A stretch of 21,667 bases of DNA from Oscillospiraceae bacterium (GTDB lineage: Bacteria; Bacillota_A; Clostridia; Oscillospirales; CAG-272), in NCBI GenBank assembly GCA_015064665.1, contig SVRU01000046.1, forward strand, positions 1 to 21,667, read 5' to 3'. Under the pieces are notes generated by a model. The model saw only the letters and a list, made by a program, of their open reading frames with translations, did no database searches and had not been told where the DNA came from. Shown in pieces: positions 1-7,174 of the stretch. A program made the translations under genes and the position numbers. Position 1 is the first letter of the stretch, and each line of letters starts with the position of its first letter.

Positions 1-1
1 T

Positions 2-3000
2 GCGAACAGCAATAAGCTTCCCGACGATTTGAAGCAAAAGGTATTTACGTTGCTTACGTCCGACGTTGACGGTGCGTATGCTTTCGTAAAGTCTGTAACC
101 GTTGACGATATACTTAAGATTTTCGATTATGTAGACGTTGAAGAGCTTCTTGACCATGAGTTCTTTGCACAGTTTGAAGAGCTTGACGGTCTTACAGAGG
201 AGCAGATTAAGGCTAAGATAAAGGAGTACGAGTTCCTTTACACCAAGATTATTAATCTCGTCACGAAATTCTACAACGCTCTTCCCGAGAGATTTAAGTC
301 AAAATCCATACTTTCCGTCTATGATGAAAATGGAAAATTTGCTCACAGCGGTACACATTCAGTCGATATTGAGAACGTACTTTCCATAATAGCTCCTCAA
401 AAAGCGGCTCTTATTGCATCGTTTATGAGTTCTTCTGTTGTCAGCGCAACGGTTGACCTTAGCGTTGAATTTGATAAAGTAAACAAGATAGAGTATATTC
501 TGGACGGTATGGAGCACCGTGTCGGATTCCTTCCCGCAGGCGCAGACGTTGCGTATTTTGCAGAGGTAACCGTCTACAACAACTACAAGGTTGTCGGATG
601 GCAGGATGCTTTGGGAACGGTTTATACACAGATGCCCGACGAGGATATCACTCTCTACGCCGTTCTTGAAGAAAATCCCACTCTTCCCGACGTTACGGTA
701 AGCGTTGACGTTGCACCTTCAATTGATAAGGTTTACGACGAAACCGAATCCGAGCTTGTTGCCAACGTCACGGTTGAGGGTATTGATTCCTCTTCCGCGG
801 AGATTACTTATCTTTGGTATAAAAACGGCAATTTGATTGCAGAAACCCAAACCAATACTTACAAGGTTAAGAACGTTGCGGACAGCGGCGAATACACTTG
901 TAAAGTTATAGTCTCTATCGACGCTGCAATATATACCGGCGAATCAAACGTATGTTCGGTAAAAATTGCAAAGGCAATTATTGATCTTACCAAGCACACA
1001 TGGCATGGCGGCAACTATATTTACGACGGAACTAAGAAATACGTATATCTCATAGATGACAACGGAGTCATTCTTACCATTGGCGTAACCTATTTCGGCA
1101 ATGTAAATACCGAGGTTGGCAAATATACGGCAACGGCAGTATTTGATACCGAAAACTTTGACGTTATAGGTAGCGTTGATTCCTACGACTGGTCAATTGA
1201 AGCGGCTCCCGTGGTAGAAGAGCTTAAGGTAACCGTTACGGGCGCAATTTCCGAAATCTATAACGGCTCATACTTTGAACTCAAAGCAGATGTATCCGGA
1301 ACCGTTCTTGAGACCGAGGGCGTCGAAATCAAGTATTATTGGTTCTTTAACGGTCAGGTTATTATCGGCGCAACCGAGTCGAGCTACAAGGTTCAATACG
1401 TAGCCGACAGCGGAAAATACACGTGTATGGTTGTCGTTGCCATAAACGGCGCGGAGGCGGAATCCGCAAACTCCAACGAATGCTTGGTAACCATTTCCAA
1501 GGCAACTATTGACCTTAATAATTACACCTGGCAGACAGGCAAGTTTATCTACGACGGAACCGAGAAATCGGTATATCTCGCAGATGCAAACGGAAATGTT
1601 CTTACATTTGGCGCAACCTACTCGGGCAACAAGAATACCGAGATTGGCGAATACACCGCAACGGTAGTATTTGATACCGATAACTTTGAGGTTATAGGAA
1701 CGGCTGCTCCTTACGGCTGGTCGATTGAAAAACAGCCCGACGGACCCGTATACGAAATAACTGTTACTATTCCCGAAAGCATTAATAAAGTATTTGACGC
1801 ACAGACCTCTGCAATTGACGCCGTAATTTCCGGTGATGCATTACTTGCTGACGGCGTGTCGGTTTCTTATAAGTGGTATAAGAACGGCGTTGAAATCAGT
1901 GGCGCAGTAATCAGAACGCTCAGCGTTAAAAACGTTGCCGATAGCGGAACCTACTACTGTGAGGTTGCTTTAACAACTCCTGACGGAAACTTCGTATTTA
2001 CTTCCGGCGAGTGTGTTGTTGCTATCAGCAAAGCAAGTATCGACCTTTCCGCTTATTCATGGCTGAAAACCAAATTCGTATACGACGGCACTGAAAAAGC
2101 GGTATACCTTGTTGATTCCGAAGGAAACGTACTTACGTTTGGCACAACCTACGTTACAGACGGAGAGTACACCAATAAGGCAACGAACAAGGGTGATTAT
2201 GTTGCAAAGGCAGTATTTGATACCGAAAATATTGAAATAGTCGGTGAAATCGCTGACTACGGTTGGTCTATCGCAGCTGCAGTATACGATATGAGCGGTA
2301 TATCCTTTAAGGATAAGGTATTGCTCTATGACGGCAAAAAGCACAGCATCGAAATCGAGGGAACTCTTCCCGAGGGTGTAACCGTTCAGTATAGCGGTAA
2401 GGATTACACGATGCCCGGCACTTATGAGATCGTGGCAACCTTTACCGGTAATGCGAACTATGAAGCTATTTCTTCTATGAAAGCAACTCTTAGAATTGTT
2501 GGCTTTGAAAAAGAGCAAGAAATCTTCAATAGCTCGGGTGATAAGCTCTTAAGCGTTATTGCAGGCGTTAAGGGCGTTCCCGAAACATACAAGCTTAATA
2601 TGAGAGACGTTAGCTCGCAGTACCGTTATTTCGTGTCCGACGAAGTATTCGGAAAGGGCAGAGTAGGTTATGTTTTGGCAGCTTACGATATCCATTTCAG
2701 CGAGAACGGTATAAAGCAGACGACTAACGATTCGTTTACCGTAAAGCTTCTTATTCCCGTAAATCTTCGCGGAACCAACGTTGACTTTGACCTTGTTCAC
2801 GTTTCAGATGACGGAAAGCTTGAGCTTCACGATTTCACGGTTGAAGGTGATTACATTGTATTCACAACCTCGCACTTCTCTATTTTCTCAATGGTTGAAA
2901 TAGGCGACGCTCCCGTAGTTCCCGAAGAAACCGATTTGACTTGGCTCTGGGTTCTCATTGCAGTGCTTGTAATTCTTGCATTAATTGCAGTAGTTATCAT

Positions 3001-4192
3001 TCTTATAATTAAGAAGCGCAAGAGCGACGACCCCGAAGCTACCGAAGCTCCTGCACCCAAAAAGCCCGTAGCACCCGTCGAGGAAGCACCCGTTGAGGAA
3101 GCACCCGTTGAGGAAGCACCCGTTGAGGAAGCACCCGTCGAGGAAGCACCCGTTGAGGAAGCACCCGCAAAAGAGCCTGAAATAATTCCCGTTCCCGTTG
3201 TCGTTGCATCCGGCAATGACGAGGACGAAGGCGGAAGTAAGATAATCAACGGTGAAGTCGTTCACGTTCGTTACAGAACTTCGTTTATGTCAAGGCTTAT
3301 TCAGGCGGAGGAATCCATTCAGGATTACTACACGGTAGTAAAGAATACGCTTCTTTCTTACGATGGCGTTAAGGCAAGAACGAGCTGGAATTTCGAATCC
3401 TTTAACAAGGGCAGAATTCAGTGCGCTAAGCTTAACGTAAAGGGAAGTGCGTTCCAGGTTTACCTCGGACTTGATCCAAAGGAATACAATGCAAACAAAT
3501 ATCACTTCGTTGACGTATCCGACAAACCCAAGCTTGATAAAGTTCCCATGCTTCTCAAGGTTAAGAGCGAACGCGGATTGAAGTACGTTGTTGAACTTAT
3601 TGAGGAAATGATGAACAAGTTCGAAATAGAAAAGGTAGATGCTCCGAACGTTGATTATCATATGCCTTACGAGTCGACTGAATCTCTCGCAGCCCGTGAT
3701 CTTGTTAAGATAATTCTTCCCGCAGGTGTAACGCTTGACGGAGATGAAAGCTTTATGAAGGTTGACGTTGGTGCGTTAATCGAAACTGCAAGCTCCGACA
3801 AGGCAGACGGTGAGTCCGCTCCCGTTAAGGAGATTCTAGCGAGCGAGATCGTTCACGTTGACGCTGTTCACGCCGATGAAATACTCACCGACGAAGAGGC
3901 AGAGCAGATGATCGAAGTCGTTGAAAGAATTCCCGATGAAACCGAAGAGCAGTCTGACGGTAAGTTCTGCGAAATCAATCTTGACACCATATGTGAAAAT
4001 TTTGAGGACGGAGCAACCGTTACGCTTAAGGATTTGAAGGAAAAGAATCTTGTAAGCAAGAATGCAGGAAGAGTTAAGGTTCTTGCACGCGGTGTAATGA
4101 CCAAGAAGCTCACCATTTATGCTGATAAGTTCTCGCTTCAGGCTGTTAAGATGATTGCTCTTGCAGGCGGTCACGCAGACCAGTATAACTGA
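2..4192 (+). CDS. Large Ig/MBG-repeat surface protein with membrane anchor and uL15-like cytoplasmic tail (5' partial)
   Basis: The reading frame is open to the left edge, so the true start and any signal peptide lie outside the window; residues below count from a TTG at 29. Residues about 1-220 hold a helical stretch and an InlB-repeat-like segment (GWQDALGTVYTQMPD). Three tandem modules follow (about 220-400, 400-570, 575-750), each an Ig-like unit with the W...ADSGxYxC signature and then an MBG-like unit (YDGTEK...). A fourth MBG-like unit covers about 751-827, then a domain ending SHFSIFSMVEI near 960. One strong membrane helix lies at about 970-990, followed by KKRK and six APVEE repeats (1015-1044). 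The inferred cytoplasmic tail holds a conserved-looking domain of unknown function (about 1077-1205) and, at about 1312-1382, a region like the C-terminal half of ribosomal protein uL15 (NFEDGATVT, VKVLARGVMTKKLTI, KFSLQAV, AGG). Surface adhesion or display is likely; the job of the tail is unknown. Confidence 0.85.
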   Translation, partial: ANSNKLPDDLKQKVFTLLTSDVDGAYAFVKSVTVDDILKIFDYVDVEELLDHEFFAQFEELDGLTEEQIKAKIKEYEFLYTKIINLVTKFYNALPERFKSKSILSVYDENGKFAHSGTHSVDIENVLSIIAPQKAALIASFMSSSVVSATVDLSVEFDKVNKIEYILDGMEHRVGFLPAGADVAYFAEVTVYNNYKVVGWQDALGTVYTQMPDEDITLYAVLEENPTLPDVTVSVDVAPSIDKVYDETESELVANVTVEGIDSSSAEITYLWYKNGNLIAETQTNTYKVKNVADSGEYTCKVIVSIDAAIYTGESNVCSVKIAKAIIDLTKHTWHGGNYIYDGTKKYVYLIDDNGVILTIGVTYFGNVNTEVGKYTATAVFDTENFDVIGSVDSYDWSIEAAPVVEELKVTVTGAISEIYNGSYFELKADVSGTVLETEGVEIKYYWFFNGQVIIGATESSYKVQYVADSGKYTCMVVVAINGAEAESANSNECLVTISKATIDLNNYTWQTGKFIYDGTEKSVYLADANGNVLTFGATYSGNKNTEIGEYTATVVFDTDNFEVIGTAAPYGWSIEKQPDGPVYEITVTIPESINKVFDAQTSAIDAVISGDALLADGVSVSYKWYKNGVEISGAVIRTLSVKNVADSGTYYCEVALTTPDGNFVFTSGECVVAISKASIDLSAYSWLKTKFVYDGTEKAVYLVDSEGNVLTFGTTYVTDGEYTNKATNKGDYVAKAVFDTENIEIVGEIADYGWSIAAAVYDMSGISFKDKVLLYDGKKHSIEIEGTLPEGVTVQYSGKDYTMPGTYEIVATFTGNANYEAISSMKATLRIVGFEKEQEIFNSSGDKLLSVIAGVKGVPETYKLNMRDVSSQYRYFVSDEVFGKGRVGYVLAAYDIHFSENGIKQTTNDSFTVKLLIPVNLRGTNVDFDLVHVSDDGKLELHDFTVEGDYIVFTTSHFSIFSMVEIGDAPVVPEETDLTWLWVLIAVLVILALIAVVIILIIKKRKSDDPEATEAPAPKKPVAPVEEAPVEEAPVEEAPVEEAPVEEAPVEEAPAKEPEIIPVPVVVASGNDEDEGGSKIINGEVVHVRYRTSFMSRLIQAEESIQDYYTVVKNTLLSYDGVKARTSWNFESFNKGRIQCAKLNVKGSAFQVYLGLDPKEYNANKYHFVDVSDKPKLDKVPMLLKVKSERGLKYVVELIEEMMNKFEIEKVDAPNVDYHMPYESTESLAARDLVKIILPAGVTLDGDESFMKVDVGALIETASSDKADGESAPVKEILASEIVHVDAVHADEILTDEEAEQMIEVVERIPDETEEQSDGKFCEINLDTICENFEDGATVTLKDLKEKNLVSKNAGRVKVLARGVMTKKLTIYADKFSLQAVKMIALAGGHADQYN
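690..2280 (+). repeat. Three tandem Ig-like + MBG-like modules within the surface protein
   Basis: Three diverged copies of a module of roughly 175 codons start near 690, 1222 and 1750. Each contains W(Y/F)(K/F)NG, then ADSG(E/K/T)Y(T/Y)C, then a linker SKA(T/S)IDL or AKAIIDL, then (I/V)YDGT(E/K)K and a closing W-S-I motif (DWSI, GWSI). Copies 2 and 3 are the most alike. This is a protein-level domain repeat, too diverged to count as a recent DNA duplication. Confidence 0.8.
3071..3160 (+). repeat. Six 15-bp units encoding APVEE, just inside the membrane helix
   Basis: Six in-frame copies of a 15-base unit (GCACCCGTYGAGGAA) encode APVEE. They differ only at a synonymous third base (GTC or GTT). 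The block lies about 25 residues after the membrane helix and makes an acidic, proline-rich linker between the membrane and the cytoplasmic domains. Near-identical units suggest recent slippage expansion, so copy number probably varies between strains. Confidence 0.9.
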
Positions 4193-4231
4193 TTTTGGCA
4201 GTTTCGCGGCTGTAGCTGAAAATTAAATAAT

Positions 4232-4282
4232 GTGGGCGGTGTATCCTGAGCAAACAAAGCTTTGCTTGAAATCTCCGCCCAC
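4232..4282. other. Long intergenic hairpin with GTGGGCGG/CCGCCCAC arms
   Basis: Perfect 8-bp arms GTGGGCGG (4232-4239) and CCGCCCAC (4275-4282) enclose a second, inner palindrome centred on CAAAGCTTTG. It follows the stop of the surface-protein gene by about 40 bp. Neither strand carries a U-tract directly after it, so it is not a classical terminator by itself; it stands directly beside the terminator at 4285-4355. Confidence 0.6.
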
Positions 4283-4284
4283 GA

Positions 4285-4355
4285 AAAAAAGCAACTCAAG
4301 TTGATGCTTGATACTCCGTTAAGAGTTTCACGCTAAAAGCTTGAGTTGCTTTTTT
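4285..4355. terminator. Bidirectional terminator between convergent genes
   Basis: Arms AAAAAAGCAACTCAAG (4285-4300) and CTTGAGTTGC plus T-run (4340-4355) form a perfect 16-bp stem closed by A:T tracts on both sides. The 39-nt loop can itself fold through TGATACTC/GAGTTTCA. It separates the surface-protein gene (+) from the membrane-protein gene (-) and should stop transcription in both directions. Confidence 0.8.
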
Positions 4356-4371
4356 ATTAGATTAAAATATT

Positions 4372-4944
4372 TTACAGTGTTTTATTAAAATAAATCTTTA
4401 TGGATTTCAATCCGTCCTTCGTTACGGAGGAAAGGTTGATATCCTCTGTAATAAACTCGGCGTCGTTTTTATCAAAAATACCCTCGATTTGCTCTTCTTC
4501 AACACCGAAGTAGCGCAGAATTTTTTTTGCTCTTTTGGCAGAACCGTTTATTTTTTCTCTGAAAAGATTTATTTCGCAGGGTTCATCATCCTTCAGCCAA
4601 GCGTAAGAGGTCTCACCGTCGTTGTTTTTTCCGAAAAGCTCAAGTCTGATTCGATTTTTTTTGAGCAGAGTAATGACCAAAGCTCTGTCCTGCTTAATTA
4701 CGGCTTTCTCCTTTGATGAAAAAACTCCGACGCATCTTATTTCTTCAAATGAAATTGAAACGGCCTTGTAAATATAGAGCGCAAGGAATATAACAGTTGC
4801 AGACAGAGCAATTATAAGCGGATAGAGCTTCATTAAGCCGTCCGAGGTGCCGTTATAGATTATTGCGGGTATAAGCAAGGCTATGGGAGGCAGCTCAACC
4901 CAGAACATAAACGGTTTTGTTGAGCAAAATAACAGTTTTTTCAT
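4372..4944 (-). CDS. Small membrane protein of unknown function (two N-terminal TM helices, cytoplasmic tail)
   Basis: A 190-residue protein with two hydrophobic segments at about residues 12-32 and 41-61, then a soluble, charged region of about 125 residues. I do not recognise a named family; the layout of two helices plus a beta-rich tail (SISFEEIRCVGVF, RALVITLLKKNRIRLELFG) recalls YcxB- or PH-like membrane proteins, which is only a guess. The gene starts 13 bp after the stop of the downstream-of-promoter Gfo/Idh/MocA gene on the same strand and has no promoter of its own that I can see, so it is probably the last gene of that transcript. The Shine-Dalgarno sequence is weak (CGGAA), consistent with translational read-on from the gene before it. 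It may be unrelated to the sugar enzymes. Confidence 0.75.
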   Translation of the reverse strand: MKKLLFCSTKPFMFWVELPPIALLIPAIIYNGTSDGLMKLYPLIIALSATVIFLALYIYKAVSISFEEIRCVGVFSSKEKAVIKQDRALVITLLKKNRIRLELFGKNNDGETSYAWLKDDEPCEINLFREKINGSAKRAKKILRYFGVEEEQIEGIFDKNDAEFITEDINLSSVTKDGLKSIKIYFNKTL

Positions 4945-4957
4945 TTAACGTATTCCG

Positions 4958-5914
4958 TTATATAGATTTTGTGTATGCCGTCTGAATAGCATCAATGATT
5001 TGTCTGCTGTATTCTCCGGTAGGAATATCGCTTTCTTCGCCTTTTATGTATCTGTGGAACGCGTCTATTTCGTTGGCAAAGTTCGTCGTGCTCATAGGGG
5101 GGAGCTCAACGGGAATGTAACCCTCCTTGTCACCGCGGTTAATTTCAAGCGTTCTGCCGTTAATTCTGAGCGCACCCTTAGTAAAATAGAAATAAGTCTG
5201 AGATCCGGTCGAGTTATAGCCGTTGAGTGTAATACAACCGCTGACACCGTTGTCAAATTTAGCAAATATCTGCGCGTGACCCTCTACGTCGTAATCTCTG
5301 GTAAGATTTCCGCACTGCGCGTCAACCGAAACGAGTTTTGCCCCTTCCATAACCGAAAATAGCTTGTCAAATGCATGTGCCGCAAAATTCATTGCAATTC
5401 CGCCGCCTGCCATTTTTTTTGAGAGGAACCACGCAGGACGTGCATCGTAGAAATAATCCTCGCATCTGTTTTCAGTAAACATGCAAAGCTTACCGAGTTC
5501 ACCCGACTCGTAAACTCTTTTAATTTCTCTGATTGCTCCGCCGAACCTTTGAATATGAGCAACGGCGAGCTTTTTGTTATTTCTTTCTGCGGCAGCTATC
5601 ATTCTGTCGCATTCTTCAACGGTGTTTGCCATGGGCTTTTCAACAAGCACGTGCTTTCCTGCATCAAGGAAAAATTCCGCTACCTCGCAGTGAAGTCCGT
5701 GGGGAAGGTTGAGAAGAACGGCGTCAAAATCGATTTTCGAGGGTAGCTCCTTGTAATCAAGCACGTAGGGAACTCCGCACTGCTCGGAATAACGTTTTGC
5801 CTTTTCTTCATTTACGTCACATACAGCCACAAGCTCAACGTCATCAAGCTGATTAATTGCCGTAACGTGTGATTTCATAATAATTCCTGTACCGACGATA
5901 GCAAGTTTAAGCAT
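4958..5914 (-). CDS. Gfo/Idh/MocA-family NAD(P)-dependent oxidoreductase (paralogue 2)
   Basis: A 318-residue dehydrogenase of the Gfo/Idh/MocA family, which oxidises or reduces sugars, inositols and sugar acids with NAD(P). The N-terminal Rossmann motif is GTGII (residues 8-12), an acidic residue ends strand 2 (VCD, 31-33), the family motif EKP is at 92-94 with the usual catalytic lysine K93, and MNFAAHAFD (175-183) supplies the usual histidine region. The C-terminal half is the mixed sheet of the family. It is roughly two-thirds identical by eye to the adjacent gene at 6001-6960, so this is a tandem duplication. A perfect promoter (5954-5982) lies in the 86-bp gap between the copies, so it can be expressed alone. 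Start chosen from AAAGGAA upstream (spacing on the long side). The substrate cannot be told from sequence. Confidence 0.9.
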   Translation of the reverse strand: MLKLAIVGTGIIMKSHVTAINQLDDVELVAVCDVNEEKAKRYSEQCGVPYVLDYKELPSKIDFDAVLLNLPHGLHCEVAEFFLDAGKHVLVEKPMANTVEECDRMIAAAERNNKKLAVAHIQRFGGAIREIKRVYESGELGKLCMFTENRCEDYFYDARPAWFLSKKMAGGGIAMNFAAHAFDKLFSVMEGAKLVSVDAQCGNLTRDYDVEGHAQIFAKFDNGVSGCITLNGYNSTGSQTYFYFTKGALRINGRTLEINRGDKEGYIPVELPPMSTTNFANEIDAFHRYIKGEESDIPTGEYSRQIIDAIQTAYTKSI

Positions 5915-5953
5915 TTTTAAAAAAAATTCCTTTCGAATTGTATTATTGTATAA

Positions 5954-5982
5954 ATTATACGATATTAGAGAAATAAAGTCAA
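5954..5982 (-). promoter_or_regulatory. Promoter of the second Gfo/Idh/MocA gene
   Basis: On the minus strand TTGACT (5982-5977), a 17-bp spacer and TATAAT (5959-5954) precede the ATG at 5914. The same hexamers and spacing occur before the paralogue at 6960. Unlike that promoter, no AATAACT-N4-AGTTACT operator lies near this one. Confidence 0.8.
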
Positions 5983-6000
5983 TGAGTTTTTTAATTTTAT

Positions 6001-6960
6001 TTAGATATTATCGGATTTTTCATATACAGTTTTTATTGCATCAATAATATATGCTCCGTACTCTCCGTCAGGAGTGTCCGTCTTCTCGTTTTTTATAAGC
6101 TTGCAGAACTCATCAAGCTGGCGCACAAACGGCAATTTATCGCGGGAGAGTTTTTGCTCAACGAAGCCTTGTCCGTCGCCTCTGTTAATCTCAAGATTAT
6201 CACCGACTATTCTGACAGCGCCTTTCGTAAAATAGTAGTAAGCTTCATAGCCCGATGCAAGATATCCGAAAAGTGTAATCGAGCTTGAAACGCCGTTGTC
6301 AAATTTTGCAAATATCTGAGCATGACCGTCTATGTCGTAATCGTTTAGATAATTGCCGCACTGAGCGTCTATCGAAATGATTTTTGCCCCTTCCATAACC
6401 GAAAGAAGTTTGTCGAACGCATGCGCCGCGAAATTCATTACTATACCGCCGCCCGCGCTTTTCTTGCTTAGAAACCATTTTGGGCGTCCGTCGTAGAAAT
6501 AATTCGTGCTTCTGTTTTCAGTATACATACAGAGCTTTCCAAGCTCACCCGATCCATAAATTCTCTTAGCCTCGGTGATGGCATCAAAATGCCTTTGTAT
6601 ATGTGCTATTCCAAGCTTTTTTCCGTTTCTTTTCGAGGCTTCAATCATTCGCTTGCATTCCTCGGGAGTATTTGCCATGGGTTTTTCAACGAGCACGTGC
6701 TTTCCGCAGTCAAGAAAAAATTCGGTAGCCTCACAGTGCAAACCGTGCGGCAGATTAAGAATTACCGCGTCGAAATCAAACCTTTCGGGTAATTCCTTAT
6801 AGTTGAGTGAGTACGGAACGTTTAAATCTTCGGAATATTGCTTTGCTTTTTCTTCATTAATATCGCAAACCGCAACCAGTTCAACCTCATCAAGTGAATT
6901 GATTGCTTCGATGTGACGGTTTGCAATTATTCCCGTACCGACAATAGCAAATTTTAGCAT
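6001..6960 (-). CDS. Gfo/Idh/MocA-family NAD(P)-dependent oxidoreductase (paralogue 1)
   Basis: A 319-residue paralogue of the neighbouring oxidoreductase with the same landmarks: N-terminal GTGII nucleotide-binding loop, VCD at the end of strand 2, VEKPMANT carrying the catalytic lysine, the conserved AHIQR turn, and GGGIVMNFAAHAFDKL. Differences cluster in the C-terminal sheet (for example the stretch after NRGD), which lines the substrate pocket in this family, so the two copies may use related but different substrates. It is the first gene leftward from the TetR promoter region, with TTGACT-17-TATAAT and an operator palindrome on its start region and GGAG ahead of the ATG. It is likely coregulated with the SDR and aldolase genes on the other side, which suggests steps in one sugar or sugar-acid pathway. 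Confidence 0.9.
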   Translation of the reverse strand: MLKFAIVGTGIIANRHIEAINSLDEVELVAVCDINEEKAKQYSEDLNVPYSLNYKELPERFDFDAVILNLPHGLHCEATEFFLDCGKHVLVEKPMANTPEECKRMIEASKRNGKKLGIAHIQRHFDAITEAKRIYGSGELGKLCMYTENRSTNYFYDGRPKWFLSKKSAGGGIVMNFAAHAFDKLLSVMEGAKIISIDAQCGNYLNDYDIDGHAQIFAKFDNGVSSSITLFGYLASGYEAYYYFTKGAVRIVGDNLEINRGDGQGFVEQKLSRDKLPFVRQLDEFCKLIKNEKTDTPDGEYGAYIIDAIKTVYEKSDNI

Positions 6961-6980
6961 AAAACAGGCTCTCCAATAAA

Positions 6981-6998
6981 AATAACTAATTAGTTACT
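6981..6998. promoter_or_regulatory. TetR operator O1, over the start region of the leftward promoter
   Basis: AATAACT-AATT-AGTTACT, whose core TAACTAATTAGTTA (6983-6996) is a perfect palindrome. It lies a few bases downstream of the minus-strand -10 box (7007-7002), where a bound repressor would block initiation of the oxidoreductase gene. The same half-sites with a different 4-bp centre occur at 7144-7161. Assignment to the adjacent TetR protein is inferred from position. Confidence 0.75.
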
Positions 6999-7001
6999 GA
7001 T

Positions 7002-7030
7002 ATTATACAACATTGTTTCGGATAAGTCAA
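7002..7030 (-). promoter_or_regulatory. Leftward promoter for the Gfo/Idh/MocA gene
   Basis: Minus strand: TTGACT (7030-7025), 17-bp spacer, TATAAT (7007-7002). Operator O1 follows immediately downstream. Confidence 0.85.
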
Positions 7031-7117
7031 TAAATTTCTGAACAATTATTATAAATTTACTCCCTTGGTTATCAATTTTTTCTATTAATATTTATTCATT
7101 TATTCTATTAATAACTA

Positions 7118-7146
7118 TTGACAAAGCTTACGTTGTGTGATAAAAT
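7118..7146 (+). promoter_or_regulatory. Rightward promoter of tetR and the SDR-aldolase operon
   Basis: TTGACA (7118-7123), 17-bp spacer, TAAAAT (7141-7146). The last three bases of the -10 box overlap operator O2. A lone left half-site AATAACT (7110-7116) ends just before the -35 box. Confidence 0.85.
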
Positions 7147-7161
7147 AACTGCATAGTTACT
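7144..7161. promoter_or_regulatory. TetR operator O2, overlapping the tetR -10 box
   Basis: AATAACT-GCAT-AGTTACT shares all 14 half-site bases with O1 (6981-6998) and differs only in the 4-bp centre. It overlaps the -10 box and the start region of tetR, as expected for autorepression. Confidence 0.75.
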
Positions 7162-7174
7162 TGTTGGAGGGCTT

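Noticed and set aside
2851..3265. Minus-strand open frames opposite the APVEE repeat
   Set aside because: They are low-complexity shadows of the repeat (long runs of SSTGA or GCFLN) with no ribosome binding site.
7031..7117. A riboswitch or small RNA in the AT-rich divergent region
   Set aside because: No conserved structure or stem is visible; the region is explained as AT-rich promoter background.
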